A stretch of 64,000 nucleotides of DNA from JBKBIP01 sp046297495 (lineage in GTDB: Bacteria; Planctomycetota; Planctomycetia; Gemmatales; Gemmataceae): NCBI GenBank assembly GCA_046297495.1, contig JBKBIP010000002.1, positions 62,001-126,000 on the forward strand, written 5' to 3'. Shown one piece after another: positions 28,201 through 36,287 of the stretch; position 1 is the stretch's first letter; each line of letters starts with the position of its first letter. Below the pieces are notes generated by a model. The model searched no databases. It worked only from the letters and a program-made list of their open reading frames with translations, and had not been told where the DNA came from. The position numbers and the translations under genes were made by a program.

Positions 28201-30725
28201 GCCAACCGGGCCAGCCCGTGACCGTCGAGGTCACGAACCAGCGGACCAAGCAAACCTTCACTCTCAAGCCTGGTGCCATCCGCCAAGCCGTCCCGTTGGA
28301 ACCCGGCGAGAACATCGTGACCATCACCGCCCAGAATAACGATCCGCTGCCCGGATTCGAGGATGCTGAGAAAACGCGCCGCACCTTGGTCGTGTTTTAT
28401 AAACGCCAAGCCATCGTGCGCGTGCAAGTGCGCGGCGTGAAACCCAATGGTCCCGGTGCCGAGCCGCTCCCCGTCGAACCGGGCCAACCTGTGGTGGTGG
28501 CGACGCGCCAGGCGCGGCTCCAGGGCAACGTGGCAGGGGATGAGGATTTGCAATTTGTCGAAATTTTCGATGTCAGCGCCCATCAGTCGCTTTTGAGACT
28601 TGAGCCAAAGCAAAAGACCCAGGCCTTTGATCTGAAACTGGAGCTGCGACCCGGCAGCCAGGATTTTCTCATTCGGTCCCAGAGTCTGAACAGCGACTTG
28701 ACCGAGTCTAAACTGACTATTGATTATCAGCCGGCCATCCTCAGCTTTATTGTGGACGAACCGGCGGACCAAGTATCCCTGTTTGAAGCAACCCATGAAC
28801 CCACGGTGGAATTGAAGGGCCACTTTGTCGGCGGTGATGCGGAACACGATTGCACGGTGGAGATCGAAGTCGTGAACCAGGGACAGAATGTGTTACAAAA
28901 TGGTGAGACTGTCATTCGCAAGTCCATCAAGGCCGCCGAGCAAGCCATGGGACAAACCGTGACCTTGGCCCAGCTGCATCTGGAACCCGGCGATAATCAG
29001 ATACAAATTCGGGTGCGCAACCAATGGGGAGAGACGCCGCCGGTGGAACGGCATGTGTTTTATCGCCGCCCACCACGCATCGCGCAGGCCAACGTATCCG
29101 ATCCAACCCCAGATGGGTACACAAACCTGATGGCGGTGGTGCTTTCCCCCGCTGGCGTGCCGTTGGAGCAGGTACAGGTCGCCGGCCAAGCCTATCCCGC
29201 CAAAGACGTGGCTAAACTCGAAAACGACGACGGCACGACGCTGCGCTATCAGGTTCGCGTGCCCAACTTGCAATTGAGCGCGGGGAAGAACCGCATCCCG
29301 TTCTCGGTGAACAACGCCGATTGTGCCGTTCGAGAGCCGCGGATTTTGGAAACTTCCTGGGAACCTCTCGTCACTCCTCCGCCAGATGACCCTAACCGAC
29401 CGCGGATTAGCTTGCCCAATTTGCCAGTATCGGTGCAAACATCGCAGTTCCCACTGTCAGTCGTCGTCGATTCGCGCGCCCCCCACAAACTCACGCGCCT
29501 GGAAGTGTTCCGCGACGGGCAACGGCTGAATGTCTTCGATGTGCAGCGGCAACGTGTCAACAACCGCACTGGATTCTTCCAGATGGAAGAACAGCTCAAG
29601 CTCTCACTCAATCCGGGGCCTAATCAATTTATCATCGAGGCGGACAACAACCACGCCGTTGCCAAAAGGGCATTCACCATCAGTTACGTGGAACCTCCCA
29701 TCCGTCTCGCCTGGGATGACATACCAGACAGTGTCGTGAGTAATCCCCGGCTCACGGTGCGCGGCACGGCGTATCATCAGCGTTCCGTGCCGGAGACCGA
29801 ACTGAAACGCAAGCTGCAAGGCATCCGTGTCTTTGTCAACGGCTTCCGCCAGCCGCCGCCGCGCCTCCTGGGACCAGTGGGATCGTCGGGACAGTACAAG
29901 TTCGAGCTACAGCTGTTTCTCAATCGTCCCACCAATGAAATCGAGATCGACGCCCCAGGTATTCCCCTGGAAGCCAACACGGAAAAGATCTATCAGGTTA
30001 CCTGCGCCAACCCCGTCGCGCCGAGCACGTTGCACTTGCTCATCGTCGGTGTCAACGTGGATCCCCAGGACCATGCCAAGCTCAACGATAGCGTTTTCCA
30101 ATCTTTGCAAGTGGGATCAGACCCCACCGGTTTGAAGAGTTCCGCTTTCAAGCATGTCCGCATTCATCCGTTACAGACGAATGGCGGCAACGGAAAGCCC
30201 CTTGTTGGCGCGGTGACCCGAAGCCAACTCAACACGGCCCTGCAATCGATTCGCCAGCACATCGCGGCGAATGACGTGCTTGTGGTGTACTGGTTGGGGG
30301 AAGACGCCAAACCAGACGACCAAGGCCGCTGGCTCTTACCGACCAGTGAAAGAAACAACTTCAGTGGCTTCCCGCTCGATGACTTGCTCTTGGAACAGGA
30401 GCGTCACATCTTGGGCGCGCGTGTGTTGCTTCTAGAAGTGGCCGCTTTTGGACGGACGGGGGCTGGGGAGGAGCTGCAATCCCAGTTGAACGACAGCCGC
30501 ACGGCTGTCATTTATTATCCTTGGTCGAAGCAAAAAGTTCCCGTCCCTGGTCTGCTCTCTGCCTTGGAAGCTGCCGCCCGCGGTCACGACACCACGAAGC
30601 TCAAGAATTGGGTGGACTTCATCAGTAACCATTACAGATTGACTCACCCTCAAGCCGGTTTGAAGGTGACGCAAAATGTCGATCAACTGCCCCCGCTGGA
30701 AAGTCTGATTTTGAGCCAAAAATAG
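25224..30725 (+). CDS. Giant secreted WD40 / PDZ-like / Ig-like protein ending in a caspase-like domain without catalytic dyad
   Basis: 1833 residues with signal peptide (about 1-25). WD40-type segments occupy residues about 45-650 (VTAVAFSPDGKTLYAAGYD, IHSLAASSDGRLLLSAADDQTVCLW). A PDZ-like module follows at about 660-740 (SEVTPSSKAAAQQLQVGDII), then several beta-sandwich-like repeats (PGDNQIQIRV, NGEXVI-type strands). From about residue 1600 the core resembles peptidase C14 (TLHLLIVGVN, VVYWLGEDA, VLLLEVAAF). In the neighbouring caspase these positions read GHG and DAC; here they are GED (Glu1693) and VAA (Ala1740), so the domain should not cleave. It is divergent from the kinase gene and probably a binding or regulatory partner. 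Confidence 0.85.
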   Translation: MQARLIAHSWKVLILLSLAPGSLSAQQAVPGAPREEPQPVLRLDADGPTAQVTAVAFSPDGKTLYAAGYDKVIRMWNLVGSPGRFELDPFHFRVPMGPGNYGVINALAVSPDGNWIAVGGLGLSRVATTFRQTGRFYPYRGSSTAEMLQDIGLIYLFHKPTRQVHVLRGHAGQVLRVAFAPAHANQPLLLASAAAEIGEQPNSVVGRVRLWDVSKAARFDANTDQLVAGQALLHTTTVATTPNRFMGLDVWHSGPGGQNLSVAMAWGDGRLRVWTVAKDGTTQTQEAANGPPGGDRTALYAPGFGLLAGAAASPTAGVVRSWQTGAQLTTGSSVALRVPDNSYQYCYPTNMALVPAPANRDSDLLAVLTWSQRPQDLSEMYWLRLISLGRRQELATVPLGRDPSALPVVASATQFLAVSGAPDHAIHIYPLPQLLQRNLTPVQRLRSSSPVFRSVAFARRDVGKGKEMGLVLNERPRPGVAAEPAFAVGDLLLDATRRNLTPNPQPQGWRLDTPHELGWKITNTRKLVRGQGNQQTAAWEIQWTGPGGQRGQLTIDFLKVSADAVLTAAVLLPPTKSAPVPILAAAVWDPAIGTSYLWLHNARTGVALRQCNAHTQRIHSLAASSDGRLLLSAADDQTVCLWSTTDLDEILGRFGTVWGVYIEQRDKILRISEVTPSSKAAAQQLQVGDIIEGGIFQPGGEVQAFNSALDYYNHMWDMPPGREIQLRIRRDGKQLTVPVVIEQGVDDKKPLFSLHFAADAKGRQDWIGWSPMGPFDSTGPRVERLVGWHFNPDQLEQGARFAPLGDYRNKFHKFNLLRFLIVHADLEPALRDTEKPIPRPDLRMEIRPASGGGTEQDARGHFILREPDVALAARVSGPSLDNLEVESIGWQLREQRGAKPLQEGQFDLEQAGGQQATHTLRLPRRGVYQFEAQLRTREADPQLAATGVMLRYQPPAPRIAFADQWLKDQNLGDDLHATTEKAAFDLQAQVISGQPGQPVTVEVTNQRTKQTFTLKPGAIRQAVPLEPGENIVTITAQNNDPLPGFEDAEKTRRTLVVFYKRQAIVRVQVRGVKPNGPGAEPLPVEPGQPVVVATRQARLQGNVAGDEDLQFVEIFDVSAHQSLLRLEPKQKTQAFDLKLELRPGSQDFLIRSQSLNSDLTESKLTIDYQPAILSFIVDEPADQVSLFEATHEPTVELKGHFVGGDAEHDCTVEIEVVNQGQNVLQNGETVIRKSIKAAEQAMGQTVTLAQLHLEPGDNQIQIRVRNQWGETPPVERHVFYRRPPRIAQANVSDPTPDGYTNLMAVVLSPAGVPLEQVQVAGQAYPAKDVAKLENDDGTTLRYQVRVPNLQLSAGKNRIPFSVNNADCAVREPRILETSWEPLVTPPPDDPNRPRISLPNLPVSVQTSQFPLSVVVDSRAPHKLTRLEVFRDGQRLNVFDVQRQRVNNRTGFFQMEEQLKLSLNPGPNQFIIEADNNHAVAKRAFTISYVEPPIRLAWDDIPDSVVSNPRLTVRGTAYHQRSVPETELKRKLQGIRVFVNGFRQPPPRLLGPVGSSGQYKFELQLFLNRPTNEIEIDAPGIPLEANTEKIYQVTCANPVAPSTLHLLIVGVNVDPQDHAKLNDSVFQSLQVGSDPTGLKSSAFKHVRIHPLQTNGGNGKPLVGAVTRSQLNTALQSIRQHIAANDVLVVYWLGEDAKPDDQGRWLLPTSERNNFSGFPLDDLLLEQERHILGARVLLLEVAAFGRTGAGEELQSQLNDSRTAVIYYPWSKQKVPVPGLLSALEAAARGHDTTKLKNWVDFISNHYRLTHPQAGLKVTQNVDQLPPLESLILSQK

Positions 30726-30779
30726 CTTCTCATTTCTGCACCCGGGGGAGTGCCGGTCGCAACCGCGCTCTCCTGTTTC

Positions 30780-30798
30780 CCCGCCTCAAGGTGGCGGG
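30780..30798. terminator. Weak hairpin between convergent genes
   Basis: CCCGCC (30780-30785) pairs with GGCGGG (30793-30798) around a seven-base loop. There is no T-tract on either side, so termination here is only suggested by the convergent position between genes ending at 30725 and 30857. Confidence 0.3.
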
Positions 30799-30856
30799 AG
30801 AATGGGTGAGTTTTGGATGCGCGGCATTCGCGGTTCAGAATGTGGTCCGCACAGAG

Positions 30857-31387
30857 TCACGGGCCGACGGGGATGTTGCGGTGGCGTAGGGCGCGTTCGA
30901 CTTCCTCGCGGCCGGCATGGATGGCGCGCAGGGTTTGGTGGGTGGTGAGAGGTTGAGTCGCTTGCAATTGTTCTTCCAAGGGGAGAGCCATCCGTAAGAC
31001 ACGCTGGCCAAGCTGTTCGAGTTCCCGCTCCCGTTCCGAGCCGACGGGAATGCGGTTACCGGCTGCGGTGATGTTGGCCGCCACCCCTTGACGCAGCACG
31101 TTGCGGAAGTGTAGCCCCAATTCGTTGACCCGCGCCCCTTCCTGATCGGAGGCCGCCTTCTGGATTTCCTGGGCCAGCCGTTCGGCCATCTCTTGACAAT
31201 GTTCAGCCCGTTTGAGCGGGTCGTCCTCGTCGGCCAACCGCAAGCTGGTGGCGACCAGCTCTTGAAGCAACAAGCGATTTTTTTGGAAACTGCGCAGCGG
31301 GGCTTGCAGGTCCGGCGGAACGGTATGCGCGGGGCAGACGCCGGCGCAGACAATAAAGACAAGCAATAGACTTAAAAAGCGGTTCAT
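30857..31387 (-). CDS. Secreted protein encoded with the ECF sigma/anti-sigma pair
   Basis: A 176-residue protein with signal peptide (cleavage near PAHT, residue 22). The mature part is all helical and charged, with LLLQELVATSLRLADEDDPLKRAEHCQEMAERLAQEI-type heptads and an EQLQATQPL stretch. It shares this style with the extracytoplasmic half of the anti-sigma factor just upstream (ERVEALAGLADDLHAETRLL), so the two may be related domains that interact. ATG 31387 overlaps the stop of the anti-sigma gene as ATGA, implying translational coupling. The family is unnamed to my knowledge. Confidence 0.75.
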   Translation of the reverse strand: MNRFLSLLLVFIVCAGVCPAHTVPPDLQAPLRSFQKNRLLLQELVATSLRLADEDDPLKRAEHCQEMAERLAQEIQKAASDQEGARVNELGLHFRNVLRQGVAANITAAGNRIPVGSERERELEQLGQRVLRMALPLEEQLQATQPLTTHQTLRAIHAGREEVERALRHRNIPVGP

Positions 31388-32154
31388 GGCGTTTCCTCCC
31401 GCAGCAAGGCGTGGAGTTGTTGCTGGCCGATGCGAGCGGCCCCGGCTTGAGCACGCAGGGCGCGAGCGGTTTCCGACGAACGGTTCATGGCGAGCTGGTC
31501 GGCGGCTTGACTCACGCGATCGAGCTGTTCGGCGATGGGTGTCAGCACGGCGGGACGCTGGGCGGGGGGCAATTCCGCGGCCTGTTTGACGATTCCCTCG
31601 TGCACGACTTGCCGGAACCACTGCGCCAAGGCGTGCAAATCCTCATCGTTGGCATTGTTGGCGAGGAGTCGGGTTTCGGCGTGCAGATCGTCGGCCAGAC
31701 CGGCGAGAGCTTCGACCCGTTCCTGGGGGGTGTTGGCCCCGGCCAGGCGTAGGTTGCGTTCGAGCACTTGAGCCAGCAGCGGATCGGGAACATAAACGGG
31801 GGACTCTGGCGGCGGGGGGCCGACTGCCAGGGGCAAGGTCACGCGCAGTAGGGCGATGAGCAACACGGCGGCCGCCAACCCCGTCATCTGCCGCACGCGC
31901 CGGTGCTGGAACAGTAAGCGCAAGCGGGCTGGCAGCGGGCGCGGGTCCGGTCCCGTCGCTAAGCGCCGCAGGTAGTCCGCCTTCGTCCGCGAAGGTGGAA
32001 TTGGCAGCAAGGGGACATGGCGCTCAATGTGCAGCAATCGGCGTTGCCAGTCTTGACAGTCGGCGCAGTCGTCTAGATGTTCTTGTATCGACGGCGGCGG
32101 TTGCTGGGGATCGGCGACGCTCAGCAACTGTTGTTGATGGTCCTGACAACTCAT
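31384..32154 (-). CDS. Membrane anti-sigma factor with zinc-binding N-terminus
   Basis: This 256-residue protein has a ZAS-type motif His26-x3-Cys30-x2-Cys33 (EHLDDCADC), a membrane segment at about residues 89-111 and a helical extracytoplasmic domain. Proteins of this form hold an ECF sigma factor inactive until a signal or proteolysis releases it. It lies directly downstream of the ECF gene with an ATGA overlap at 32151-32154, and overlaps the next gene in the same way, so the three are one coupled operon. Confidence 0.9.
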   Translation of the reverse strand: MSCQDHQQQLLSVADPQQPPPSIQEHLDDCADCQDWQRRLLHIERHVPLLPIPPSRTKADYLRRLATGPDPRPLPARLRLLFQHRRVRQMTGLAAAVLLIALLRVTLPLAVGPPPPESPVYVPDPLLAQVLERNLRLAGANTPQERVEALAGLADDLHAETRLLANNANDEDLHALAQWFRQVVHEGIVKQAAELPPAQRPAVLTPIAEQLDRVSQAADQLAMNRSSETARALRAQAGAARIGQQQLHALLREETP

Positions 32155-32729
32155 AATCGCTCCCTGTCCAATTGGGGGGCCAGCACGCGCATCAGTTTTT
32201 GCCGTGCCTTGTACACGCGCCAGCGGGCCGTTTGCTCGCTCACCTCCAGCACGTCCGCAATCTCGGCAAACGACAAGCCTTCTTCAACGCGGAGCAGAAA
32301 CGCAGCCCGGAAGTCACTCGGCAACCGTCCCACGGCGCGCGCTAAATGTTGCAGGGCTTCCCGGCTCATCAGCTGTTCATCGGGGGGACTGTCGTTGCTC
32401 GGCAGGTGGTCGGGAAACGGCTGGCGGGCGCGGGCGTGCTTGCGTTTCTGATTGACGAAATTGTTGTATGCGATGCGAAACAACCAAGCCTGGAAGTTGC
32501 TCTGCAAGCGAAAGCTGGCCAGGTTGGCAAACGCTTTCATGAAGGCCTCTTGGGTCAGATCCTCAGCTTGATGACAGTCATGAGACAAATGATACAGCCA
32601 ACGGTACAACCGCTCCCAATAGCGCTCCACCAGGGCCGCGAAGGCCGCGCGATCCCCTTTGTTGCGTGCTCGATAGATCAGCCCTTGTTCTTCGGTGACA
32701 GGCTGATTCACGTAATCCGCGTATTGCAC
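32151..32729 (-). CDS. ECF-family RNA polymerase sigma factor
   Basis: A 192-residue sigma factor with region 2 (YRWLYHLSHDCHQAEDLTQEAFMKAF, the DLTQEAF core) and region 4 (LPSDFRAAFLLRVEEGLSFAEIADVLEVSEQTARWRVYKARQKL). No extra domains are present. It redirects transcription to envelope or stress genes; the target promoter is not deducible. The first gene of a three-gene operon, its regulator is the anti-sigma factor encoded immediately after. The leader contains a tandem 12-mer at 32756-32781. Confidence 0.94.
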   Translation of the reverse strand: MQYADYVNQPVTEEQGLIYRARNKGDRAAFAALVERYWERLYRWLYHLSHDCHQAEDLTQEAFMKAFANLASFRLQSNFQAWLFRIAYNNFVNQKRKHARARQPFPDHLPSNDSPPDEQLMSREALQHLARAVGRLPSDFRAAFLLRVEEGLSFAEIADVLEVSEQTARWRVYKARQKLMRVLAPQLDRERL

Positions 32730-32755
32730 GCCGGCAACCTCGTTTAAGTTTCAAC

Positions 32756-32781
32756 TCAGCGGTCAGCTTTCAGCGGTCAGC
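32756..32781. repeat. Tandem direct repeat in the ECF leader
   Basis: TCAGCGGTCAGC occurs twice, at 32756-32767 and 32770-32781, with a 14-base period and AGCTT-like filler. It lies 27-52 bases upstream of the sigma gene. It could be a regulator site or merely one of the common intergenic simple repeats. Confidence 0.5.
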
Positions 32782-32848
32782 CAAACAGCACAGCATTTTC
32801 CAGTCCCCTTATTTTTACTTACTGAAAAGCGGATCGCTGATTGCTCGT

Positions 32849-34633
32849 TTACTCTTCCCTCCCTACTTTACCTTTGGCGAGCAAGCGTTTCCAGTCCGCG
32901 TCCAGCTCAGCCAGGGCAAACAAGATGGCTTCGCGCTGCTGGAAGCTAACCGGACGTTTGACATCCGCTGGCGTCACGGGGCGGACGCGGACGACGTAAT
33001 CATAGCGTTGCATCACTGGCCAGGCATTGGGCACCTGCACGGGCTGATGCACCGAGAAATCTTGCCGCAAGTAAGTCACATCGGCGCGGACGAAAATTCC
33101 CGTGTTCGATTCATAATAGGGGACCGTCGGCGGCGGCAGCGGTTCGCCGGGCACCGGCACGCGCCCCCGTACCAAGTCGGTAGGGGCCGTGGATGGGGCA
33201 TGGCACAGTAAGCAGTTGCGCAGATGGTTGATACGCACAACCTCGCGTACCACATACGTTTGCCGTTCCTTGTCATAGTAGGGAGCGTTCGGCTCTGGCT
33301 CGTCGAGGAGTTTTTCCAACATAGGAACGGCGCCGCGGTCATTCAAGGCCACCAGGGCCTCGGCGGCGTGGTCGGCGACTGGCGCCCACGGATAACGCAG
33401 CCCCGCGATGAGTTTGTCACGGTATTCCACCGCCGGCCGACTAGCCAGCGCTTTGACTGCTTCGGCACGGATGTCGGCGGACAGATCAAACAACGCTCGA
33501 TTCACCAGCGCCTCGCTCGCGGCGGTGCCCGGTGTGTCTTTCAAGGCGTCGATCATTAGTCGCCGGATCGGCGTGTTTTCGACTTGCAGCATTTGCTGCA
33601 TGGTGGGCACGGCCCCGCTTTGACGCCATTCCGCTTGCTCCAAGATCGGGCGGAACATGTCCGGAACAGGACGGACATCGGCGGGAATGCCAGCTTGGGC
33701 GGGGGGCAGGGCGGCGATGAGCGCGCCGCGCATCTTGCGGGATAGTGCTTGCAAGTTCTCCGCCGGCTCCTTACCGAGCTGACAATCGACTCCCATGCGG
33801 AAGGGCAAGCCGCTCAAGTCGGCGCGTTGTGCCATGAACATCGGGACCAGATGCTGGCGGTGCTCGCGGGAATTCACCGTGGCCGCTGTCTTTTTGGCCG
33901 CTTGAATCAGGTTCGCCGAGGCCTTGGGAACGGTATCCAGATCAATTTCGGCGCACAGGATCAATTGCCGGCGCAGCTCCTCGTCGTTGAGCAACTGCCG
34001 GCGTTTGATGATGGCCGCCAGCGGCGTGGCAGGGGTTGGGGCTTTCTGAACTTCGACCATGATAATGTTGGCGTTGGGATCAAAATCCATCGTATGCGCC
34101 GCTTCCGCGCGGGCTGGTTCCTCTTCTCGGGGCAGCGGCTCCATGGCCCAGGTGTCGGCGGAAGTCAGAGCATCGGCGAACATCAACACGGCCACCTCGG
34201 GCGCTGGGGATTCCTTCACCTTTGGTTCTTTCACCTTTGGTTCTTTCTCGGATGGGGTGAGACCATTGGTCGGCGGCGGCGTTTCCGCCACGACGGCCGG
34301 GGACGGCGCGGCGAACCAGGAAACCACTCCCCACGTCAAGAGGCTGGCAACCACTATCCCAGCGGCAACCGCCGCCGCCAACCGCTGATTGAAGAAACCG
34401 CGCGACGGCATGGACGGCGCGGCGGGGGCCGATGGTCCGACGAGGTTTTTCTCCAACGGTGGGACGTACTTCTCGGCCACCAAAACTTTGGTTTTAGGCT
34501 TGTTCGAGGGGGTCGAACGCCGGGCGACCACCACTTTCTTGCCACAATCGGGGCAAACCAGCGACGTGATTTGCCGGATTTCGCTCTTCGTCCATTGATG
34601 CTGGCATTGGGGACAGGAAAAACTCTTCGACAT
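32849..34633 (-). CDS. Zinc-ribbon, membrane-anchored protein with HEAT-like repeats and a CxxCH motif
   Basis: 594 residues from ATG 34633. The N-terminus is a zinc ribbon (CPQC at 7-10 and CPDC at 27-30) of the MJ0042 type. A basic linker, one membrane segment (about 83-107), a low-complexity EPKVK stretch and a helical repeat region follow (MLQVENTPIRRLMIDALKD, VNRALFDLSADIRAEAVKALAS, PWAPVADHAAEALVAL), consistent with HEAT-like repeats. Near the C-terminus is CLLCH (NCLLCHAPSTA). The large domain should be outside the membrane. An upstream open continuation to 36055 runs antisense to the next gene and is not used. Confidence 0.75.
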   Translation of the reverse strand: MSKSFSCPQCQHQWTKSEIRQITSLVCPDCGKKVVVARRSTPSNKPKTKVLVAEKYVPPLEKNLVGPSAPAAPSMPSRGFFNQRLAAAVAAGIVVASLLTWGVVSWFAAPSPAVVAETPPPTNGLTPSEKEPKVKEPKVKESPAPEVAVLMFADALTSADTWAMEPLPREEEPARAEAAHTMDFDPNANIIMVEVQKAPTPATPLAAIIKRRQLLNDEELRRQLILCAEIDLDTVPKASANLIQAAKKTAATVNSREHRQHLVPMFMAQRADLSGLPFRMGVDCQLGKEPAENLQALSRKMRGALIAALPPAQAGIPADVRPVPDMFRPILEQAEWRQSGAVPTMQQMLQVENTPIRRLMIDALKDTPGTAASEALVNRALFDLSADIRAEAVKALASRPAVEYRDKLIAGLRYPWAPVADHAAEALVALNDRGAVPMLEKLLDEPEPNAPYYDKERQTYVVREVVRINHLRNCLLCHAPSTAPTDLVRGRVPVPGEPLPPPTVPYYESNTGIFVRADVTYLRQDFSVHQPVQVPNAWPVMQRYDYVVRVRPVTPADVKRPVSFQQREAILFALAELDADWKRLLAKGKVGREE

Positions 34634-34972
34634 CGTACCGTTCCTCGCTCGCATGTCATCCAGGCAGCCGTTGGAGCTAATCAGGACCATGAACGACAAA
34701 CCGGAGTTGAACCTCCTGGCACACTCTACCCCATAGAACACGAAAGCCAGGTGATTGTTGGCGCGAAAAAAATAAATTTCGAGTTCGAGAACCGAGAACC
34801 GCGTCCCGCGCGCTGTTTGTCGGGATACCATAGCCGCGAATGGCTCATTCCCCCTTCCAACTCTGTTGCTATCGTGGCGCAATGCGGTACACTGCCAGGG
34901 AGAGTGCTGCCCAGCCATTCGCCGCCGGACGCGGAGAGTGGGGCTACGCTTCCGCTGGTTTCGGAGATTGTC
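34634..34972. other. 339-bp divergent intergenic region
   Basis: It separates the zinc-ribbon/HEAT gene (minus) from the Tat gene (plus) and should carry both promoters. I see no clear consensus boxes, no palindrome of note and no gene. A GGAG ribosome site sits at its right end, before ATG 34973. Confidence 0.45.
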
Positions 34973-36226
34973 ATGAATCATGCTCCCCTGACACGCCGCC
35001 AGTTCTTGGCCTCCAGCGCTGCTCTCACGGTTGGTGGCTGGACCCTGAACGGTGCCCCCGCCGAGCCAAAACGGATCGCGGCAGTGGTGACGGAGTTTCG
35101 CTACAATTCCCATGCCGAAGTCATCGTCGGCCGCTGGCTCGAAGGATATGAATTGGACGGTATGGGCGCTCGGCCGCGCTCTCAGCTGGTGGCTTTGTTC
35201 ACCGACCAGGTGCCAGCCAACGACATCAGCCGCAAGCTGGCCGATAAGCACAAGATTCCTATTTTCCCCACCATCCGCGAGACTTTGTGCCTCGGCGGTG
35301 AACGCTTGGCCGTCGATGGTGTGTTGCTCATCGGCGAGCACGGCAACTATCCGCTCAATGACAAGGGACAGAAACTCTACCCGCGCCGCCGCTTCTTGGA
35401 GGAGACGGCGCGCGTGTTCCGCGCCGCGGGGCGGAGCGTGCCGGTCTTTAACGACAAGCACTTGGCATATAATTGGGAAAACGCCAAGTGGATGTATGAT
35501 CAAGCAGTGGAGTTGAAGATACCGTTCATGGCCGGTTCGAGCGGCCCGACGTCGTGGCGCTTGCCGGGGGTGGAGTTGGCAGCGGGCAGCCCGGTCGAGG
35601 AAGGGTTGTCCGTCGGTTACGGCGGCCATGAGAGCTACGGCTTTCACGCTCTGGAATGGCTGCAATGTCTGATGGAACGGCGTCAGGGGGGTGAAACCGG
35701 CGTGGTGGCAGTCACGTGCTTGGAAGGTCCCGCTGTCTGGCAAGCGCGGGATAAGGTCTGGTCCGATGCCCTCTTGAAAGCAGCGGTGGCCACGGCGACC
35801 GAGCCGCCCCGGAAAGCCCAACCGGAGGACGCTTGCAAGAATCCTCTGGCGTTCGTCATTGAATACCAGGATGGCCGACGGGCCACGGTATTGATGTTGA
35901 GTGGTTACGTCCGCGAATTGCTGTTCGCCGCCCGCGTGAAAGGACGTTCCGATCCTTTCGCCGTCAATTGCTGGCTGCAACCGGAGCGTCCCTTCGGCCA
36001 CTTCACCATGTTGGCGCAAGGGATCGACGCCATGTTCCAGACCGGCAAGCCGCAATGGCCCGTGGAACGCACGTTGCTGACAACCGGCATTCTCGATGCC
36101 GCCTTGACGTCACGCTTCGAGGGGCACCAACGTCTAGAAACACCTCAGCTGGCCATTGCCTATCAACCGGGGCCAGCCTGGAAACAGCCCCCCCTGCCGC
36201 GCACCGGCCCCCGCCCGCCGCTGTGA
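34973..36226 (+). CDS. Tat-exported conserved protein of unknown function
   Basis: A 417-residue protein with twin-arginine signal LTRRQFLAS (Arg8-Arg9). The mature part begins with RIAAVVTEFRYNSHAEVIVGRWLEGY and includes DGVLLIGEHGNYPLND, GRSVPVFNDKHLAYNW and an internal FMAGSSGPTSWRLP. The pattern recalls the Rossmann-like fold of secreted planctomycete oxidoreductases, but no GxGxxG nucleotide loop is visible, so I do not assign activity. ATG 34973 follows TCGGAG. The FHA gene begins 61 bp after its stop on the same strand. Confidence 0.78.
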   Translation: MNHAPLTRRQFLASSAALTVGGWTLNGAPAEPKRIAAVVTEFRYNSHAEVIVGRWLEGYELDGMGARPRSQLVALFTDQVPANDISRKLADKHKIPIFPTIRETLCLGGERLAVDGVLLIGEHGNYPLNDKGQKLYPRRRFLEETARVFRAAGRSVPVFNDKHLAYNWENAKWMYDQAVELKIPFMAGSSGPTSWRLPGVELAAGSPVEEGLSVGYGGHESYGFHALEWLQCLMERRQGGETGVVAVTCLEGPAVWQARDKVWSDALLKAAVATATEPPRKAQPEDACKNPLAFVIEYQDGRRATVLMLSGYVRELLFAARVKGRSDPFAVNCWLQPERPFGHFTMLAQGIDAMFQTGKPQWPVERTLLTTGILDAALTSRFEGHQRLETPQLAIAYQPGPAWKQPPLPRTGPRPPL

Positions 36227-36287
36227 GGTGGTTGTCTTGTTCCGCGAGATTTCTTTAACCCAGTGAATTTTGATAAAGGATAATGCG

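Noticed and set aside
34634..36055. Upstream extension of the zinc-ribbon/HEAT reading frame
   Set aside because: It runs antisense to the Tat gene at 34973-36226; the zinc ribbon at 34633 marks the natural start.
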